From: an uncultured Prevotella sp.
GTDB taxonomy: Bacteria; Bacteroidota; Bacteroidia; Bacteroidales; Bacteroidaceae
Assembly (NCBI GenBank): GCA_905233165.1
Contig: CAJODL010000001.1
Span: 499,927 to 563,926, forward strand
Reading direction: 5' to 3'
DNA length: 64,000 nucleotides
Shown: positions 40,343-49,036 of the stretch, in pieces
Position numbering within the stretch: the stretch's first letter is position 1
How the letters are laid out: each line of letters starts with the position of its first letter
Made by a program: the position numbers and the translations under genes
Notes under the pieces: model-generated
Seen by the model: the letters and a program-made list of their open reading frames with translations, nothing else
Database searches by the model: none
Told to the model about the DNA's origin: nothing

Positions 40343-40936
40343 ATGAAAAGAATAAAGACAGCGTTAGTAAGTGTCTTCCATAAAGATGGACTTGACGAGT
40401 TATTGAAAAAGTTGAATGCTGAAGGTGTGAAATTCCTGTCAACCGGCGGTACTCAAAAGTTTATAGAATCCCTTGGCTACGAGTGTCAGGCTGTTGAAGA
40501 GGTGACTACATATCCAAGTATTCTTGGTGGTCGTGTGAAGACTCTTCATCCAAAAATATTTGGTGGAATCTTGGGCCGTAGGGATAATGAAGGAGATCAG
40601 CAGCAGATGTCTCAGTATGAAATTCCTGAGATAGACCTCGTTATTGTTGACCTCTATCCATTTGAGCAGACAGTAGCAAGTGGCGCTTCAGAAGCAGATA
40701 TCATTGAGAAGATTGATATTGGCGGTATTTCTCTGATTCGTGCTGGAGCAAAGAACTTCAAAGACGTTGTAATCGTACCTTCTAAGGCAGAATATGGAGT
40801 ATTGCTCGATATTCTCAATAAGCAGGGAGCCCAGACATCTATTGAGGAGCGTCGTATGTTTGCTACTCGTGCCTTTGGCGTTTCCAGTCACTATGATACA
40901 GCAATCAACGCTTGGTTTGTTTCAACAAAAAAGTAA
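40343..40936 (+). CDS. purH: IMP cyclohydrolase (PurH N-terminal domain only)
   Basis: Closes the ring of FAICAR to form IMP in purine synthesis. The 197-aa protein covers the MGS-like N-terminal domain of PurH: ALVSVFHKDGLDELLKKL, FLSTGGTQKFIE, GGRVKTLHPKIFGGIL, IDLVIVDLYPFEQTV and EKIDIGGISLIRAGAKN. The AICAR transformylase half (about 300 residues in the usual ~510-aa protein) is absent; the frame ends cleanly 21 bp before mreB with no trace of it. Transformylation must be done by another gene. Confidence 0.9.
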   Translation: MKRIKTALVSVFHKDGLDELLKKLNAEGVKFLSTGGTQKFIESLGYECQAVEEVTTYPSILGGRVKTLHPKIFGGILGRRDNEGDQQQMSQYEIPEIDLVIVDLYPFEQTVASGASEADIIEKIDIGGISLIRAGAKNFKDVVIVPSKAEYGVLLDILNKQGAQTSIEERRMFATRAFGVSSHYDTAINAWFVSTKK

Positions 40937-40957
40937 TTTAATAAGTAATTCGGATTT

Positions 40958-41986
40958 ATGAATTTAGGATTTCTCTCCTTCGTTCAGGAGGTCGCTATGG
41001 ACCTTGGTACAGCCAATACTATCATCATGCAGGGTGATAAGATTGTTGTTGACCAACCATCCGTTGTGGCAATAGATCGTGATACCAATCAGATGATTGC
41101 TGTCGGCGAGCGTGCCAAGAGCATGTACGAGAAAACAAATGATCGCATACGAACAGTCCGTCCTTTGCGTGATGGTGTGATTGCCGATTTCTCTGCTTGT
41201 GAGATGATGATGCGCGGCCTTATCCGTATGGTACATAGCGGAAGAAATATCTTCTCTCCTTCACTGCGTATGGTGATTGGTGTGCCATCAGGTTCTACAG
41301 AAGTGGAGTTGCGTGCTGTTCGCGATTCTGCTGAGCATGCAGACGGACGTGATGTGTATCTGATATATGAACCAATGGCAGCAGCTGTTGGTATCGGTAT
41401 CGATGTTGAAGCTCCAGAGGGTAACATGATTGTTGATATCGGTGGTGGTTCTACTGAGATTGCAGTCATTTCTCTTGGTGGTATAGTAAGTAATAACTCT
41501 ATCCGTGTAGCTGGTGACGAGTTGACAGCCGATATTCAGGAGTACATGTCTCGTCAGCATAATGTTAAGGTGTCAGAACGTATGGCAGAGCGTATAAAGA
41601 TTCACGTGGGTTCTGCTCTCACTGACCTTGGTGATGAGGCTCCAGAGGATTACGTTGTTCACGGTCCAAACCGTATAACGGCTTTGCCAATGGAGGTTTC
41701 TGTATGTTATCAGGAGATAGCACACTGTATCGATAAGACTGTGGCTAAGGTAGAGAATGCGGTACTTGCTGCATTGGAGACCACTCCTCCTGAGTTGTAT
41801 GCTGATATAGTACATAATGGAATATGGCTCAGCGGTGGCGGTGCATTGTTGCGTGGTATAGATCGTCGCCTTGAGGCAAAGATTGGTATTCCATTCCATA
41901 TTGCAGAAGATCCACTACACAGTGTTGCTATTGGTGCTGGTGTTGCGCTGAAGAATATTGGACGCTTCTCGTTCTTAATGAGATAA
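40958..41986 (+). CDS. mreB: Rod-shape-determining protein MreB
   Basis: Actin-like cytoskeletal ATPase that directs lateral wall synthesis; 342 aa. Nucleotide-binding signatures are MDLGTANTIIM (phosphate 1), EPMAAAVGIGIDVEAPEGN, VDIGGGSTEIAVISLGG (phosphate 2) and LSGGGALLRGID (adenosine). First of the mreB-mreC-mreD-mrdA cluster, expressed behind purH. Confidence 0.96.
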   Translation: MNLGFLSFVQEVAMDLGTANTIIMQGDKIVVDQPSVVAIDRDTNQMIAVGERAKSMYEKTNDRIRTVRPLRDGVIADFSACEMMMRGLIRMVHSGRNIFSPSLRMVIGVPSGSTEVELRAVRDSAEHADGRDVYLIYEPMAAAVGIGIDVEAPEGNMIVDIGGGSTEIAVISLGGIVSNNSIRVAGDELTADIQEYMSRQHNVKVSERMAERIKIHVGSALTDLGDEAPEDYVVHGPNRITALPMEVSVCYQEIAHCIDKTVAKVENAVLAALETTPPELYADIVHNGIWLSGGGALLRGIDRRLEAKIGIPFHIAEDPLHSVAIGAGVALKNIGRFSFLMR

Positions 41987-42001
41987 GACGCTTTTTGAGG
42001 G

Positions 42002-42862
42002 TTGAGAAACCTTATTGACTTCATAAAAAATCATTATAATTGGCTCATCTTTCTCCTTTTGGAGACGGTGAGCCTTACAATGTTATTTCAGTTTAATAGT
42101 TATCAGGGGTCGGTTGCTTTTACTTCTGCCAATAGTGTTGCAGGGGTAATATATCGGGGAAAATCCAATATTACTTCATTTCTTTCTTTGAGGGATATTA
42201 ATAAGGAACTTACCCTTACCAATGTTAATCTGCAGCAGCAGGTTCTTCAGCTCAAGAAACAACTGAAGAAGTATGGCGTTAGCTCTTATCATATAGAGCA
42301 GGCATTACGTGAAAGGAATTATACACTAATCGGAGCCCAGGTGGTTCAGAATAGTGTTAATAAGCAAGATAATCTCATAACAATCGACCGCGGTAGTGCC
42401 GATGGTATAAAAGAAGATATGGGCGTTGTCTCTGGCAATGGAGTTGTAGGAGTAGTATATATGGTAGGCTCCCACTATTCTGTTGTGATGCCTATTATTT
42501 CTGTACATTCCAGTATCAGTTGCGAGGTGAATGGTACAGGATATTTCGGATATCTGAGATGGTCGGGAGGTGATAGCCATTATGCTTATATGGAGGATGT
42601 GCCCCTTTATGCTGATATAAAGATAAACCAATGGGTGGTGACATCTGGCTATTCTGCCATATTCCCTGCGGGAGTACCAGTAGGCAAAATACGTGCTTCA
42701 GAGAAAAGTCCAGATGGAGTGTCATATCGTCTTGTTGTAGAATTGTCAAGCGACTTTGTCAATCTTCGTGATGTGTGTGTCATCGACAATCACCATACAC
42801 ATGATCAGTTGCAATTATTGCAAGCTGCCAAAGATTCACTTGACCTTATTAAGAACCAATAA
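42002..42862 (+). CDS. mreC: Rod-shape-determining protein MreC
   Basis: Periplasmic scaffold of the elongasome, 286 aa: one N-terminal helix (about 12-30), a coiled coil (about 65-95, ELTLTNVNLQQQVLQLKKQL) and two beta-barrel domains. The frame starts at TTG 42002, directly after GAGGG; no ATG or GTG occurs upstream in frame, and the encoded RNLIDFIKNHYNW matches the family N-terminus, so TTG is the likely start. Confidence 0.92.
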   Translation: MRNLIDFIKNHYNWLIFLLLETVSLTMLFQFNSYQGSVAFTSANSVAGVIYRGKSNITSFLSLRDINKELTLTNVNLQQQVLQLKKQLKKYGVSSYHIEQALRERNYTLIGAQVVQNSVNKQDNLITIDRGSADGIKEDMGVVSGNGVVGVVYMVGSHYSVVMPIISVHSSISCEVNGTGYFGYLRWSGGDSHYAYMEDVPLYADIKINQWVVTSGYSAIFPAGVPVGKIRASEKSPDGVSYRLVVELSSDFVNLRDVCVIDNHHTHDQLQLLQAAKDSLDLIKNQ

Positions 42863-43387
42863 ATGATAGATTATATAAAGAGAATAGCAATAATGGCAGT
42901 CGTCCTGATTTTTATTCAGGTATTGCTTCTTGGTAATATTCATATCTTGGGTGTTGCCAGCCCTTTGTTGTATATCTATTTTGTGGTTCAAACTCCCCGA
43001 AATACTCCCCGTTGGCTTATCATGGTGTCTTGTTTTATATTGGGTATTATTATTGATATATTCTTCTCTACACCAGGAATGGCAGCCGCTTCTATGACCT
43101 TAGTAGGCTTTGTTCAGCCATCTGTCTTAGAGTTGTATCTCCATAATGCTGACGATAAAAACTTTTGTCCGGGTATTCACGCTATGGGAACAGAGAAATT
43201 TACAGCATATGTATTGTTCCTAACTATTATATACTGTGCGGTTTTCTTTACCCTTGAGGCCTTCTCTATACAACATTGGGGATTGTGGATATTCAGTATT
43301 ATAGGAAGTACTTTCGCTACGGTTTTCTCTATCGTTGTTCTCTCGATAGTATTCAGCACTACTGGTGTATTGATGAGTAAAAGGTAA
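42863..43387 (+). CDS. mreD: Rod-shape-determining protein MreD
   Basis: Polytopic inner-membrane component of the elongation machinery, 174 aa with about five helices. Low sequence conservation is normal; assignment rests on position between mreC and mrdA, size and topology. The ATG follows the mreC stop directly, and its stop shares a base with the mrdA start. Confidence 0.88.
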   Translation: MIDYIKRIAIMAVVLIFIQVLLLGNIHILGVASPLLYIYFVVQTPRNTPRWLIMVSCFILGIIIDIFFSTPGMAAASMTLVGFVQPSVLELYLHNADDKNFCPGIHAMGTEKFTAYVLFLTIIYCAVFFTLEAFSIQHWGLWIFSIIGSTFATVFSIVVLSIVFSTTGVLMSKR

Positions 43388-45240
43388 TGCGACGTCCTGA
43401 TTATTCATATCGACGACTGGTAATAGGTGGCATATCAATATTGATTGTCGTTATCTATGCTATACGTCTTTTCTCCCTGCAAATAATGAGTGAAGACTAT
43501 CGTCGAACTGCCGATTCCAACGCATTCCTCAAACGTGTGCAATATCCTTCGCGTGGCCTTATCTATGATAGGAAAGGTAAACTTGTTGTGTATAATGAGG
43601 TGGCCTACGACGTGATGATAGTCACAAACGAGGCAAAGAATCATTTGGATACTCTTGCCTTCTGTGAAGCTTTGGGAATCACAAAGGACCAGTTCTTGGA
43701 GCGTTTGGATGAAATAAAAGACTCAAAAAAGAACCCCGGCTATTCCCGTTTTTCGCAGCAACTGTTCATGGGGCAGCTCGATAAAGAGTTGTTTCTTGCT
43801 TTTCGTGAAAAACTATTCCGCTTCCCGGGAATATATATTCGTAAGCGTACCATTCGTCAGTATGCATATCCTAATGGGGCTCATGTATTAGGCGATGTCG
43901 GAGAGGTGTCGCAGAATGACATTGATGAAGCGGAGGATAAGTATTACGGACGTGGCGATTATATAGGCAAATTAGGAGTAGAACGCAGCTATGAAAAATA
44001 CCTTCGTGGAACAAAAGGCATACAAATAATGGTGCGTGATGCTCGTGGTAGGGTACAGGGCCATTATCGTAATGGTCAGATGGATCGTCGCGCTATACCT
44101 GGCAAGAATATCACGCTTAGCATTGATATAGAGCTGCAGGCTCTGGCTGAGCGTCTGATGAAAGGAAAAATCGGCAGTATTGTGGCTATAGAACCATCTA
44201 CCGGCGAGGTTCTTTGTATGGTTTCTGCTCCTTCCTACGACCCTCGTGGAATGATAGGAAAACGACGCAGTAAGACACATCAGGAACTGGGCGAGAATCC
44301 TTTTAAACCGCTTCTCAATCGTGCTATAATGGGCCAGTATCCCCCAGGTTCTACCTTTAAGCCGTCACAGGCGTTGACATTCCTCACTGAAGGAATACTG
44401 ACCCCTTATACTCCACTGCCATGTAATGGCGGATTTAACTACAAGAGACTCCGTGTAGGTTGTCATCCTCATCCCTCGCCAATTAGTCTTTCTGAGGCTT
44501 TATCGACATCGTGCAATGGATATTTCTGCTGGGGGTTGTACTATATGATGGGTAAGCATAAGTATGGCAGCTTGGTGAATGCCATGAATAAATGGCGTGA
44601 CTATATGGTGTCCATGGGGTTTGGCTATAAACTTGGCATCGATTTGCCAGGCGAGAAGCGTGGTATGATACCAAATGGAGCCTATTATAATGAGGTATAT
44701 CGCCATTCATGGGGCGCTTTGAGTGTCATATCCATATCTATCGGTCAGGGAGAGGTGAACCTCACTCCACTACAGATAGCGAATCTGGGTGCCACAATAG
44801 CCAACAGGGGATACTACTATATTCCGCATGTAGTACGCAAGATAGAAGGTGCTTCTATCGATTCCATATATACTGAACCTCATCGTACCAAAGCCGCTAC
44901 GTGGGCATATCAATGGGTGGTAAGAGGTATGCGGCAATCGGCTATCAGCGGAACTTGTAAGGCTCTTTCACGCCTTCCTTTCAGTGCCTGCGGAAAGACT
45001 GGTACTGCACAGAATAGGGGGCACGACCATTCTGTCTTTATGGGATTTGCGCCGATGGAGCATCCGCGCATTGCTATTGCTGTCTATGTGGAGAATGGTG
45101 GTTTTGGTGCTGACTTCGGTGTGCCTATCGGAGCCCTTCTGATGGAGAAATATATCAATGGCAAGCTGTCGCCGGATAACGAGGTGAGGGCAAGAGAATT
45201 TGAGAATCGCAGCATATACTATAGTACTGAAAGCAGATAA
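43387..45240 (+). CDS. mrdA: Penicillin-binding protein 2
   Basis: Elongation-specific peptidoglycan transpeptidase, 617 aa. One N-terminal helix (about 9-30), a PBP dimerisation domain with YPSRGLIYDRKGKLV, and the transpeptidase domain with catalytic Ser in PGSTFKPSQ (about 322), SCNGYF, and CGKTGTAQNRG (about 536). In most bacteria rodA follows; here an O-methyltransferase gene follows after 2 bp and no rodA is in the window. Confidence 0.95.
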   Translation: MRRPDYSYRRLVIGGISILIVVIYAIRLFSLQIMSEDYRRTADSNAFLKRVQYPSRGLIYDRKGKLVVYNEVAYDVMIVTNEAKNHLDTLAFCEALGITKDQFLERLDEIKDSKKNPGYSRFSQQLFMGQLDKELFLAFREKLFRFPGIYIRKRTIRQYAYPNGAHVLGDVGEVSQNDIDEAEDKYYGRGDYIGKLGVERSYEKYLRGTKGIQIMVRDARGRVQGHYRNGQMDRRAIPGKNITLSIDIELQALAERLMKGKIGSIVAIEPSTGEVLCMVSAPSYDPRGMIGKRRSKTHQELGENPFKPLLNRAIMGQYPPGSTFKPSQALTFLTEGILTPYTPLPCNGGFNYKRLRVGCHPHPSPISLSEALSTSCNGYFCWGLYYMMGKHKYGSLVNAMNKWRDYMVSMGFGYKLGIDLPGEKRGMIPNGAYYNEVYRHSWGALSVISISIGQGEVNLTPLQIANLGATIANRGYYYIPHVVRKIEGASIDSIYTEPHRTKAATWAYQWVVRGMRQSAISGTCKALSRLPFSACGKTGTAQNRGHDHSVFMGFAPMEHPRIAIAVYVENGGFGADFGVPIGALLMEKYINGKLSPDNEVRAREFENRSIYYSTESR

Positions 45241-45242
45241 CA

Positions 45243-45920
45243 ATGAAGAGCAAGACACAAAATCCCAACCATACAACTCTTGAGGGTGAGAATATCCTTG
45301 ATGAGTATGTCCTCAGCCATAGTGATGCAGAACCCGAATATCTGTATCGTCTGTGGCGTGCTACGAATGTCCACATGCTTCATGGACGTATGGCATCAGG
45401 ACATCTGCAGGGACGTTTGCTGAAGATGTTCGTCAAGATGGTGAATCCGCAGAATATCATAGAGGTGGGCACTTTTTCGGGTTATTCTGCCCTTTGTATG
45501 GCAGAAGGCTTGAGCGAACACGGACATCTCTATACCTTTGAGATAAATGACGAACAGGAACCCTTTACGCGCAAGTGGATAGAAAACTCCCCTTGGGCAG
45601 ACAAGATTACCTTTATCATTGGCGATGCTGCTACAGAAGCAAAAAAAATAGGCAAGTCTTTCGACTTTGCCTTTATGGATGGAGATAAGCGCACCTATGT
45701 GGAGACCTATGAAAGTCTTCTGCCACTAATGAATAAGGGCGCCTTCATACTTGCTGACAATACCTTATGGGATGGTCATGTGACAGATGCTGAATATGAT
45801 AAGGACCAGCAAACCGTCGGCATCCGCCGCTTTAATGATTATATTGCAGCAGACAAACGTGTTGAAAAGGTTCTGCTGCCACTTCGAGACGGACTGACGA
45901 TGATAAGAATTAAGAGTTAG
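45243..45920 (+). CDS. SAM-dependent O-methyltransferase (caffeoyl-CoA OMT family)
   Basis: Class I methyltransferase of 225 aa. The SAM-binding loop is IIEVGTFSGYSALCMAEGL, acidic ligand in YTFEINDEQEP, and metal-site residues lie in FAFMDGDKRTY and ILADNTLWDG. This family methylates catechol-like or other hydroxyl groups; the bacterial substrate is usually unknown. Two bases after mrdA, so probably the last gene of the mre operon. Confidence 0.88.
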   Translation: MKSKTQNPNHTTLEGENILDEYVLSHSDAEPEYLYRLWRATNVHMLHGRMASGHLQGRLLKMFVKMVNPQNIIEVGTFSGYSALCMAEGLSEHGHLYTFEINDEQEPFTRKWIENSPWADKITFIIGDAATEAKKIGKSFDFAFMDGDKRTYVETYESLLPLMNKGAFILADNTLWDGHVTDAEYDKDQQTVGIRRFNDYIAADKRVEKVLLPLRDGLTMIRIKS

Positions 45921-45983
45921 GAATTATAAGTTAGGAACTAATTCTTACACCTAAAGGTATAAGCGGCAAAGCCGATTACCTCA

Positions 45984-46018
45984 TTTCTAATTCCTCATTC
46001 CTGATTTCTCATTTCTTA
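45984..46018. repeat. Period-7 array ending in the aroQ stop codon
   Basis: TTTCTAA, TTCCTCA, TTCCTGA, TTTCTCA, TTTCTTA in exact phase. The aroQ stop (minus-strand TAA, 46016-46018) is the end of the last unit. Confidence 0.8.
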
Positions 46019-46435
46019 CAGATTCACCAGCGCATCTATTCCTAATCGGTAGCTGTCTAATCCGAAGCCGCATATCACGCCCTTACAAACGGGAGAGAGG
46101 TATGAGTGATGCCTAAACTCCTCACGTTGGTGTACATTGCTGATGTGTACCTCTATTACAGGCGTTGTAATAGCCTTGATGCAATCAGCCAGCGCCACAC
46201 TGGTGTGGGTGTAAGCACCAGCATTTAGCACTACTCCGTCATAGGAAAAACCTACTTCCTGAAGCTTGTCTATCATCTCACCCTCGATGTTGCTTTGAAA
46301 ATATTCCAAATCAACCTCTGGGTACCATTCTTTCAACATTGGCAGATAGTTCTCGAAAGAACTGTCACCATAAATTCCCGGTTCGCGTACTCCCAACAAA
46401 TTCAGGTTGGGACCATTCATAATCAGTATCTTCAT
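46016..46435 (-). CDS. aroQ: 3-dehydroquinate dehydratase, type II
   Basis: Third step of the shikimate pathway. 139 aa, the usual length for the dodecameric type II enzyme. Motifs include NGPNLNLLGVREPGIYG (catalytic Tyr), SNIEGEMIDKLQ, LNAGAYTHTSVAL, PVIEVHISNVHQREEFRHHS and VICGFGLDSY. Followed upstream on the same strand by the sirtuin gene. Confidence 0.96.
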   Translation of the reverse strand: MKILIMNGPNLNLLGVREPGIYGDSSFENYLPMLKEWYPEVDLEYFQSNIEGEMIDKLQEVGFSYDGVVLNAGAYTHTSVALADCIKAITTPVIEVHISNVHQREEFRHHSYLSPVCKGVICGFGLDSYRLGIDALVNL

Positions 46436-46443
46436 GTTATACT

Positions 46444-46513
46444 ATTGAACATTGAATATTGAACATTGAATATTGAATTAATTCAAAATTCAAAATTCTT
46501 AATTCTTAATTAA
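46444..46513. repeat. Ten-unit period-7 array between aroQ and the sirtuin gene
   Basis: ATTGAAC, ATTGAAT, ATTGAAC, ATTGAAT x2, TAATTCA, AAATTCA, AAATTCT, TAATTCT, TAATTAA: 70 bp in unbroken phase, the clearest array here. The sirtuin stop codon (46501-46499) and its last residues fall inside it. Confidence 0.92.
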
Positions 46514-47206
46514 CTCCATAAGTTTCTTCACTCCTTCGCTGGCTCCGCACATCAGGTGCTGAACGTCTGTCTTTGCTGCAACAGGTTTTGGGTCGATGAG
46601 GTATATCGGAGTACCAGGCTTTACATATTGCACCAATCCTGCGGCAGGATAGACGTTTAATGATGTTCCGATGATGACAAAGATGTCAGCCGTCTGTGCC
46701 ACAGCGGCAGCGTCATACATGTTTGGAACTGCTTCCCCGAAGAATACTATATACGGTCTGAGCAAAGAGCCGTCCCCGGCCTTTGTGTCATGAGGCACTT
46801 CCAATCCTGTCTCGCCAAAGCCCTCATGGGGCAGGGTGACATGATAGCGTGGATTGTCAACATCATTTGCAGAACACATCTTCATCATTTCCCCATGCAG
46901 ATGTATTATCTTGCTTGAACCAGCCGCCTCATGCAGGGCATCAACATTCTGGGTGACAATGGTGACATCATAGTCTTTCTCCATCTCTGCAAGCAGTTTA
47001 TGACCCTCACAAGGCTGCACATCTTTATATTTTACGCGTAGCATGTTGTAAAAGTCATTGACATAGTTAGGATTTGCCTCCCAACCCTCATGGGTAGCAA
47101 CTCGCTCTACGGGATAATTGTCCCACAAGCCTCCAGCATCGCGGAAAGTAGTCAGACCGCTTTCCACAGACATACCGGCACCGGTTAAAACAACAATCTT
47201 TTTCAT
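46499..47206 (-). CDS. cobB: Sir2-family NAD-dependent protein deacylase
   Basis: NAD-dependent lysine deacylase of 235 aa. The NAD site is VLTGAGMSVESGLTTFRD, catalytic His in HLHGEMMKM, TQNVDALHEAAG, FFGEAVPN and VIGTSLNVYPAAG. The small zinc domain lacks the usual two CxxC pairs: only one Cys (KMCSAND) is present in that region, so zinc binding is doubtful. ATG 47206 begins at the conserved MKKIVVLTGAG. The stop codon is supplied by a period-7 array. Confidence 0.92.
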   Translation of the reverse strand: MKKIVVLTGAGMSVESGLTTFRDAGGLWDNYPVERVATHEGWEANPNYVNDFYNMLRVKYKDVQPCEGHKLLAEMEKDYDVTIVTQNVDALHEAAGSSKIIHLHGEMMKMCSANDVDNPRYHVTLPHEGFGETGLEVPHDTKAGDGSLLRPYIVFFGEAVPNMYDAAAVAQTADIFVIIGTSLNVYPAAGLVQYVKPGTPIYLIDPKPVAAKTDVQHLMCGASEGVKKLMELIKN

Positions 47207-47278
47207 CTTGCACTTAATGTTATGTAGATTATTTGGACGCAAAAATACAAAAAAAATATAAAATACAAAAAAACTTTG

Positions 47279-47306
47279 TTCTTTATTCCTTATTCTTTAT
47301 TTCTTT
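47279..47306. repeat. Period-7 array directly upstream of the FKBP -7 box
   Basis: TTCTTTA, TTCCTTA, TTCTTTA, TTTCTTT, ending 3 bases before the -7 box TAATTTTG (47310-47317). It occupies the -33 region, where no TTTG is found. Confidence 0.7.
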
Positions 47307-47362
47307 TTGTAATTTTGCACGCGATTTTTATGTTATAAAGCAAATTATAATTTATAAAATAC

Positions 47363-47965
47363 ATGGATAAAGTAAGTTATGCCTTAGGTTTGAATATAGG
47401 CAAGCAATTAGAAAGTATGGGCGCGAACGATTTGAATATCGATGATTTCGCACAGGCAATCAAGGATGTTCTTGCAGGAAAGGCTCAGATGACAATGCCT
47501 GAGAGCCAGAAGATTGTTCAGCAGTTCTTCCAGGAGCAGGAGGCTAAGCAGCGTGCAAAGGCAGCTGAGATGGGCAAGGTAGCAAAGGCTGAAGGTGAGA
47601 AATATCTTGCCGAGAATGCTAAGAAGGAAGGAGTTATCACAACAAAGAGCGGTCTTCAGTACAAGGTTGTCACTGAGGGCACCGGTAAATCTCCAAAGGC
47701 TACAGACAGCGTAAAGTGCCACTATGAAGGTTTTCTTACCGATGGTACTGTCTTCGACAGCAGCGTACAGCGTGGTGAGCCTGCTACATTCCCACTGGGA
47801 GGCGTGATAGCAGGTTGGACAGAAGGCCTGCAGCTGATGAAAGAGGGTGGCAAGACACGTTTCTTCATACCTTACAATCTGGCATACGGTGAGGCTGGTG
47901 CTGCTGGTTCTATTCCTCCTTTTGCAACACTCATCTTTGACGTAGAATTGATAGAGGTGAAGTGA
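47363..47965 (+). CDS. FKBP-type peptidyl-prolyl isomerase, cytoplasmic form
   Basis: Peptidyl-prolyl cis-trans isomerase of 200 aa. N-terminal helical dimerisation domain (about 1-85, FKBP_N) and C-terminal FKBP domain (about 95-200) with YEGFLTDGTVFDSS, GVIAGWTEGLQLM, AYGEAGAAGSIPPFATLIF. No signal peptide, unlike the two paralogues downstream, so it should stay in the cytoplasm. -7 box TAATTTTG at 47310-47317. First of three tandem FKBP genes. Confidence 0.92.
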   Translation: MDKVSYALGLNIGKQLESMGANDLNIDDFAQAIKDVLAGKAQMTMPESQKIVQQFFQEQEAKQRAKAAEMGKVAKAEGEKYLAENAKKEGVITTKSGLQYKVVTEGTGKSPKATDSVKCHYEGFLTDGTVFDSSVQRGEPATFPLGGVIAGWTEGLQLMKEGGKTRFFIPYNLAYGEAGAAGSIPPFATLIFDVELIEVK

Positions 47966-47967
47966 AT

Positions 47968-47996
47968 TAAGAATGCACGCAAAGCGACCAGTGATG
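47968..47996 (-). repeat. 29-bp dispersed repeat, copy 2
   Basis: Reverse complement matches 21990-22018 at 28 of 29 positions. It begins two bases after the FKBP stop codon. Confidence 0.7.
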
Positions 47997-48105
47997 TCAA
48001 GCCGATGTTGCTTCTGCGAAGAAGCTTAGACAGAACTGGGAGTTTTGCGGGTATCGACGAAGTCAATTTTGAATTAGGAATTTTCAATAATAATATTAAA
48101 AACAC

Positions 48106-48978
48106 ATGAAAAAAATCTTTTTTGCAGCAACAGCTGCTATCATGGCCGCAGTGTTCACTTCTTGCGGTAATGGCACTCCAAGTGCAAATCTTAAGGACGA
48201 TGTTGATACCCTCAGCTATGCTGTAGGTATGGCTCAGTCAGACGGTTTGAAGGAATATCTCGTTCAGCGTATGGGCGTTGATACTGCTTATATCGATGAG
48301 TTTATCAAGGGTCTCAATGAAGGTGCTACAATCGGTGATGACAAGGCAAAGGCAGCATATATCGCTGGTGTGCAGATTGGTCAGCAGGTAGGCAGCCAGA
48401 TGGTTCAGGGGCTTAACTATGAAATCTTTGGTAACGACTCTACTCAGCAGATTTCTTCTAAGAACCTCATCGCAGGTTTCGTAGCAGGTGTTACAGGTAA
48501 GAAGCAGCTGATGAACCTCAACCAGGCTCGTATGCTGGCAGAGGAGAAGATGCATACCGTAAAGGCTGCTGCTATGGAGAAGCAGTTTGGCGACTACAAG
48601 AAGCAGAACGAGAAGTTCCTTGCTGACAATGCTAAGAAGCCAGGTGTCGTAACACTTCCTTCGGGTCTTCAGTACAAGGTTATTACAGAGGGTACTGGCG
48701 CAACTCCTGCTGATACTTCTCTTGTAAAGGTTAACTACGAAGGCAAGACAATCGACGGTAAGGTGTTCGATTCAAGTTTCAAGCGTAATGCTCCTGTAGA
48801 GATGCGTGCTAATCAGGTCATCAAGGGTTGGACAGAAGCTCTTACCCACATGAAGGCCGGTGGCAAGTATGAGGTCTACATCCCACAGCAGCTGGCTTAC
48901 GCAGAGCGTGCTCAGGGTGAGCAGATCAAGCCTTTCTCTACACTTGTGTTCACAATCGAACTCCTGGAAGTAAAGTAA
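48106..48978 (+). CDS. FKBP-type peptidyl-prolyl isomerase, lipoprotein
   Basis: 290-aa paralogue of the preceding gene with a lipoprotein signal (basic MKK, hydrophobic core, lipobox FTSC with Cys20). FKBP_N dimerisation part about 30-180, FKBP domain about 190-290 with YEGKTIDGKVFDSSF and VIKGWTEALTHM. One active-site loop has ERAQGEQIKPFSTLVF in place of GSIPPFATL. Likely a membrane-anchored periplasmic or surface folding factor. Confidence 0.92.
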   Translation: MKKIFFAATAAIMAAVFTSCGNGTPSANLKDDVDTLSYAVGMAQSDGLKEYLVQRMGVDTAYIDEFIKGLNEGATIGDDKAKAAYIAGVQIGQQVGSQMVQGLNYEIFGNDSTQQISSKNLIAGFVAGVTGKKQLMNLNQARMLAEEKMHTVKAAAMEKQFGDYKKQNEKFLADNAKKPGVVTLPSGLQYKVITEGTGATPADTSLVKVNYEGKTIDGKVFDSSFKRNAPVEMRANQVIKGWTEALTHMKAGGKYEVYIPQQLAYAERAQGEQIKPFSTLVFTIELLEVK

Positions 48979-49036
48979 TTAAAGATTAAAAAAATTAAAG
49001 ATTAAATTCAGCGCTTTGCGCTTCAGAATTAAAATC

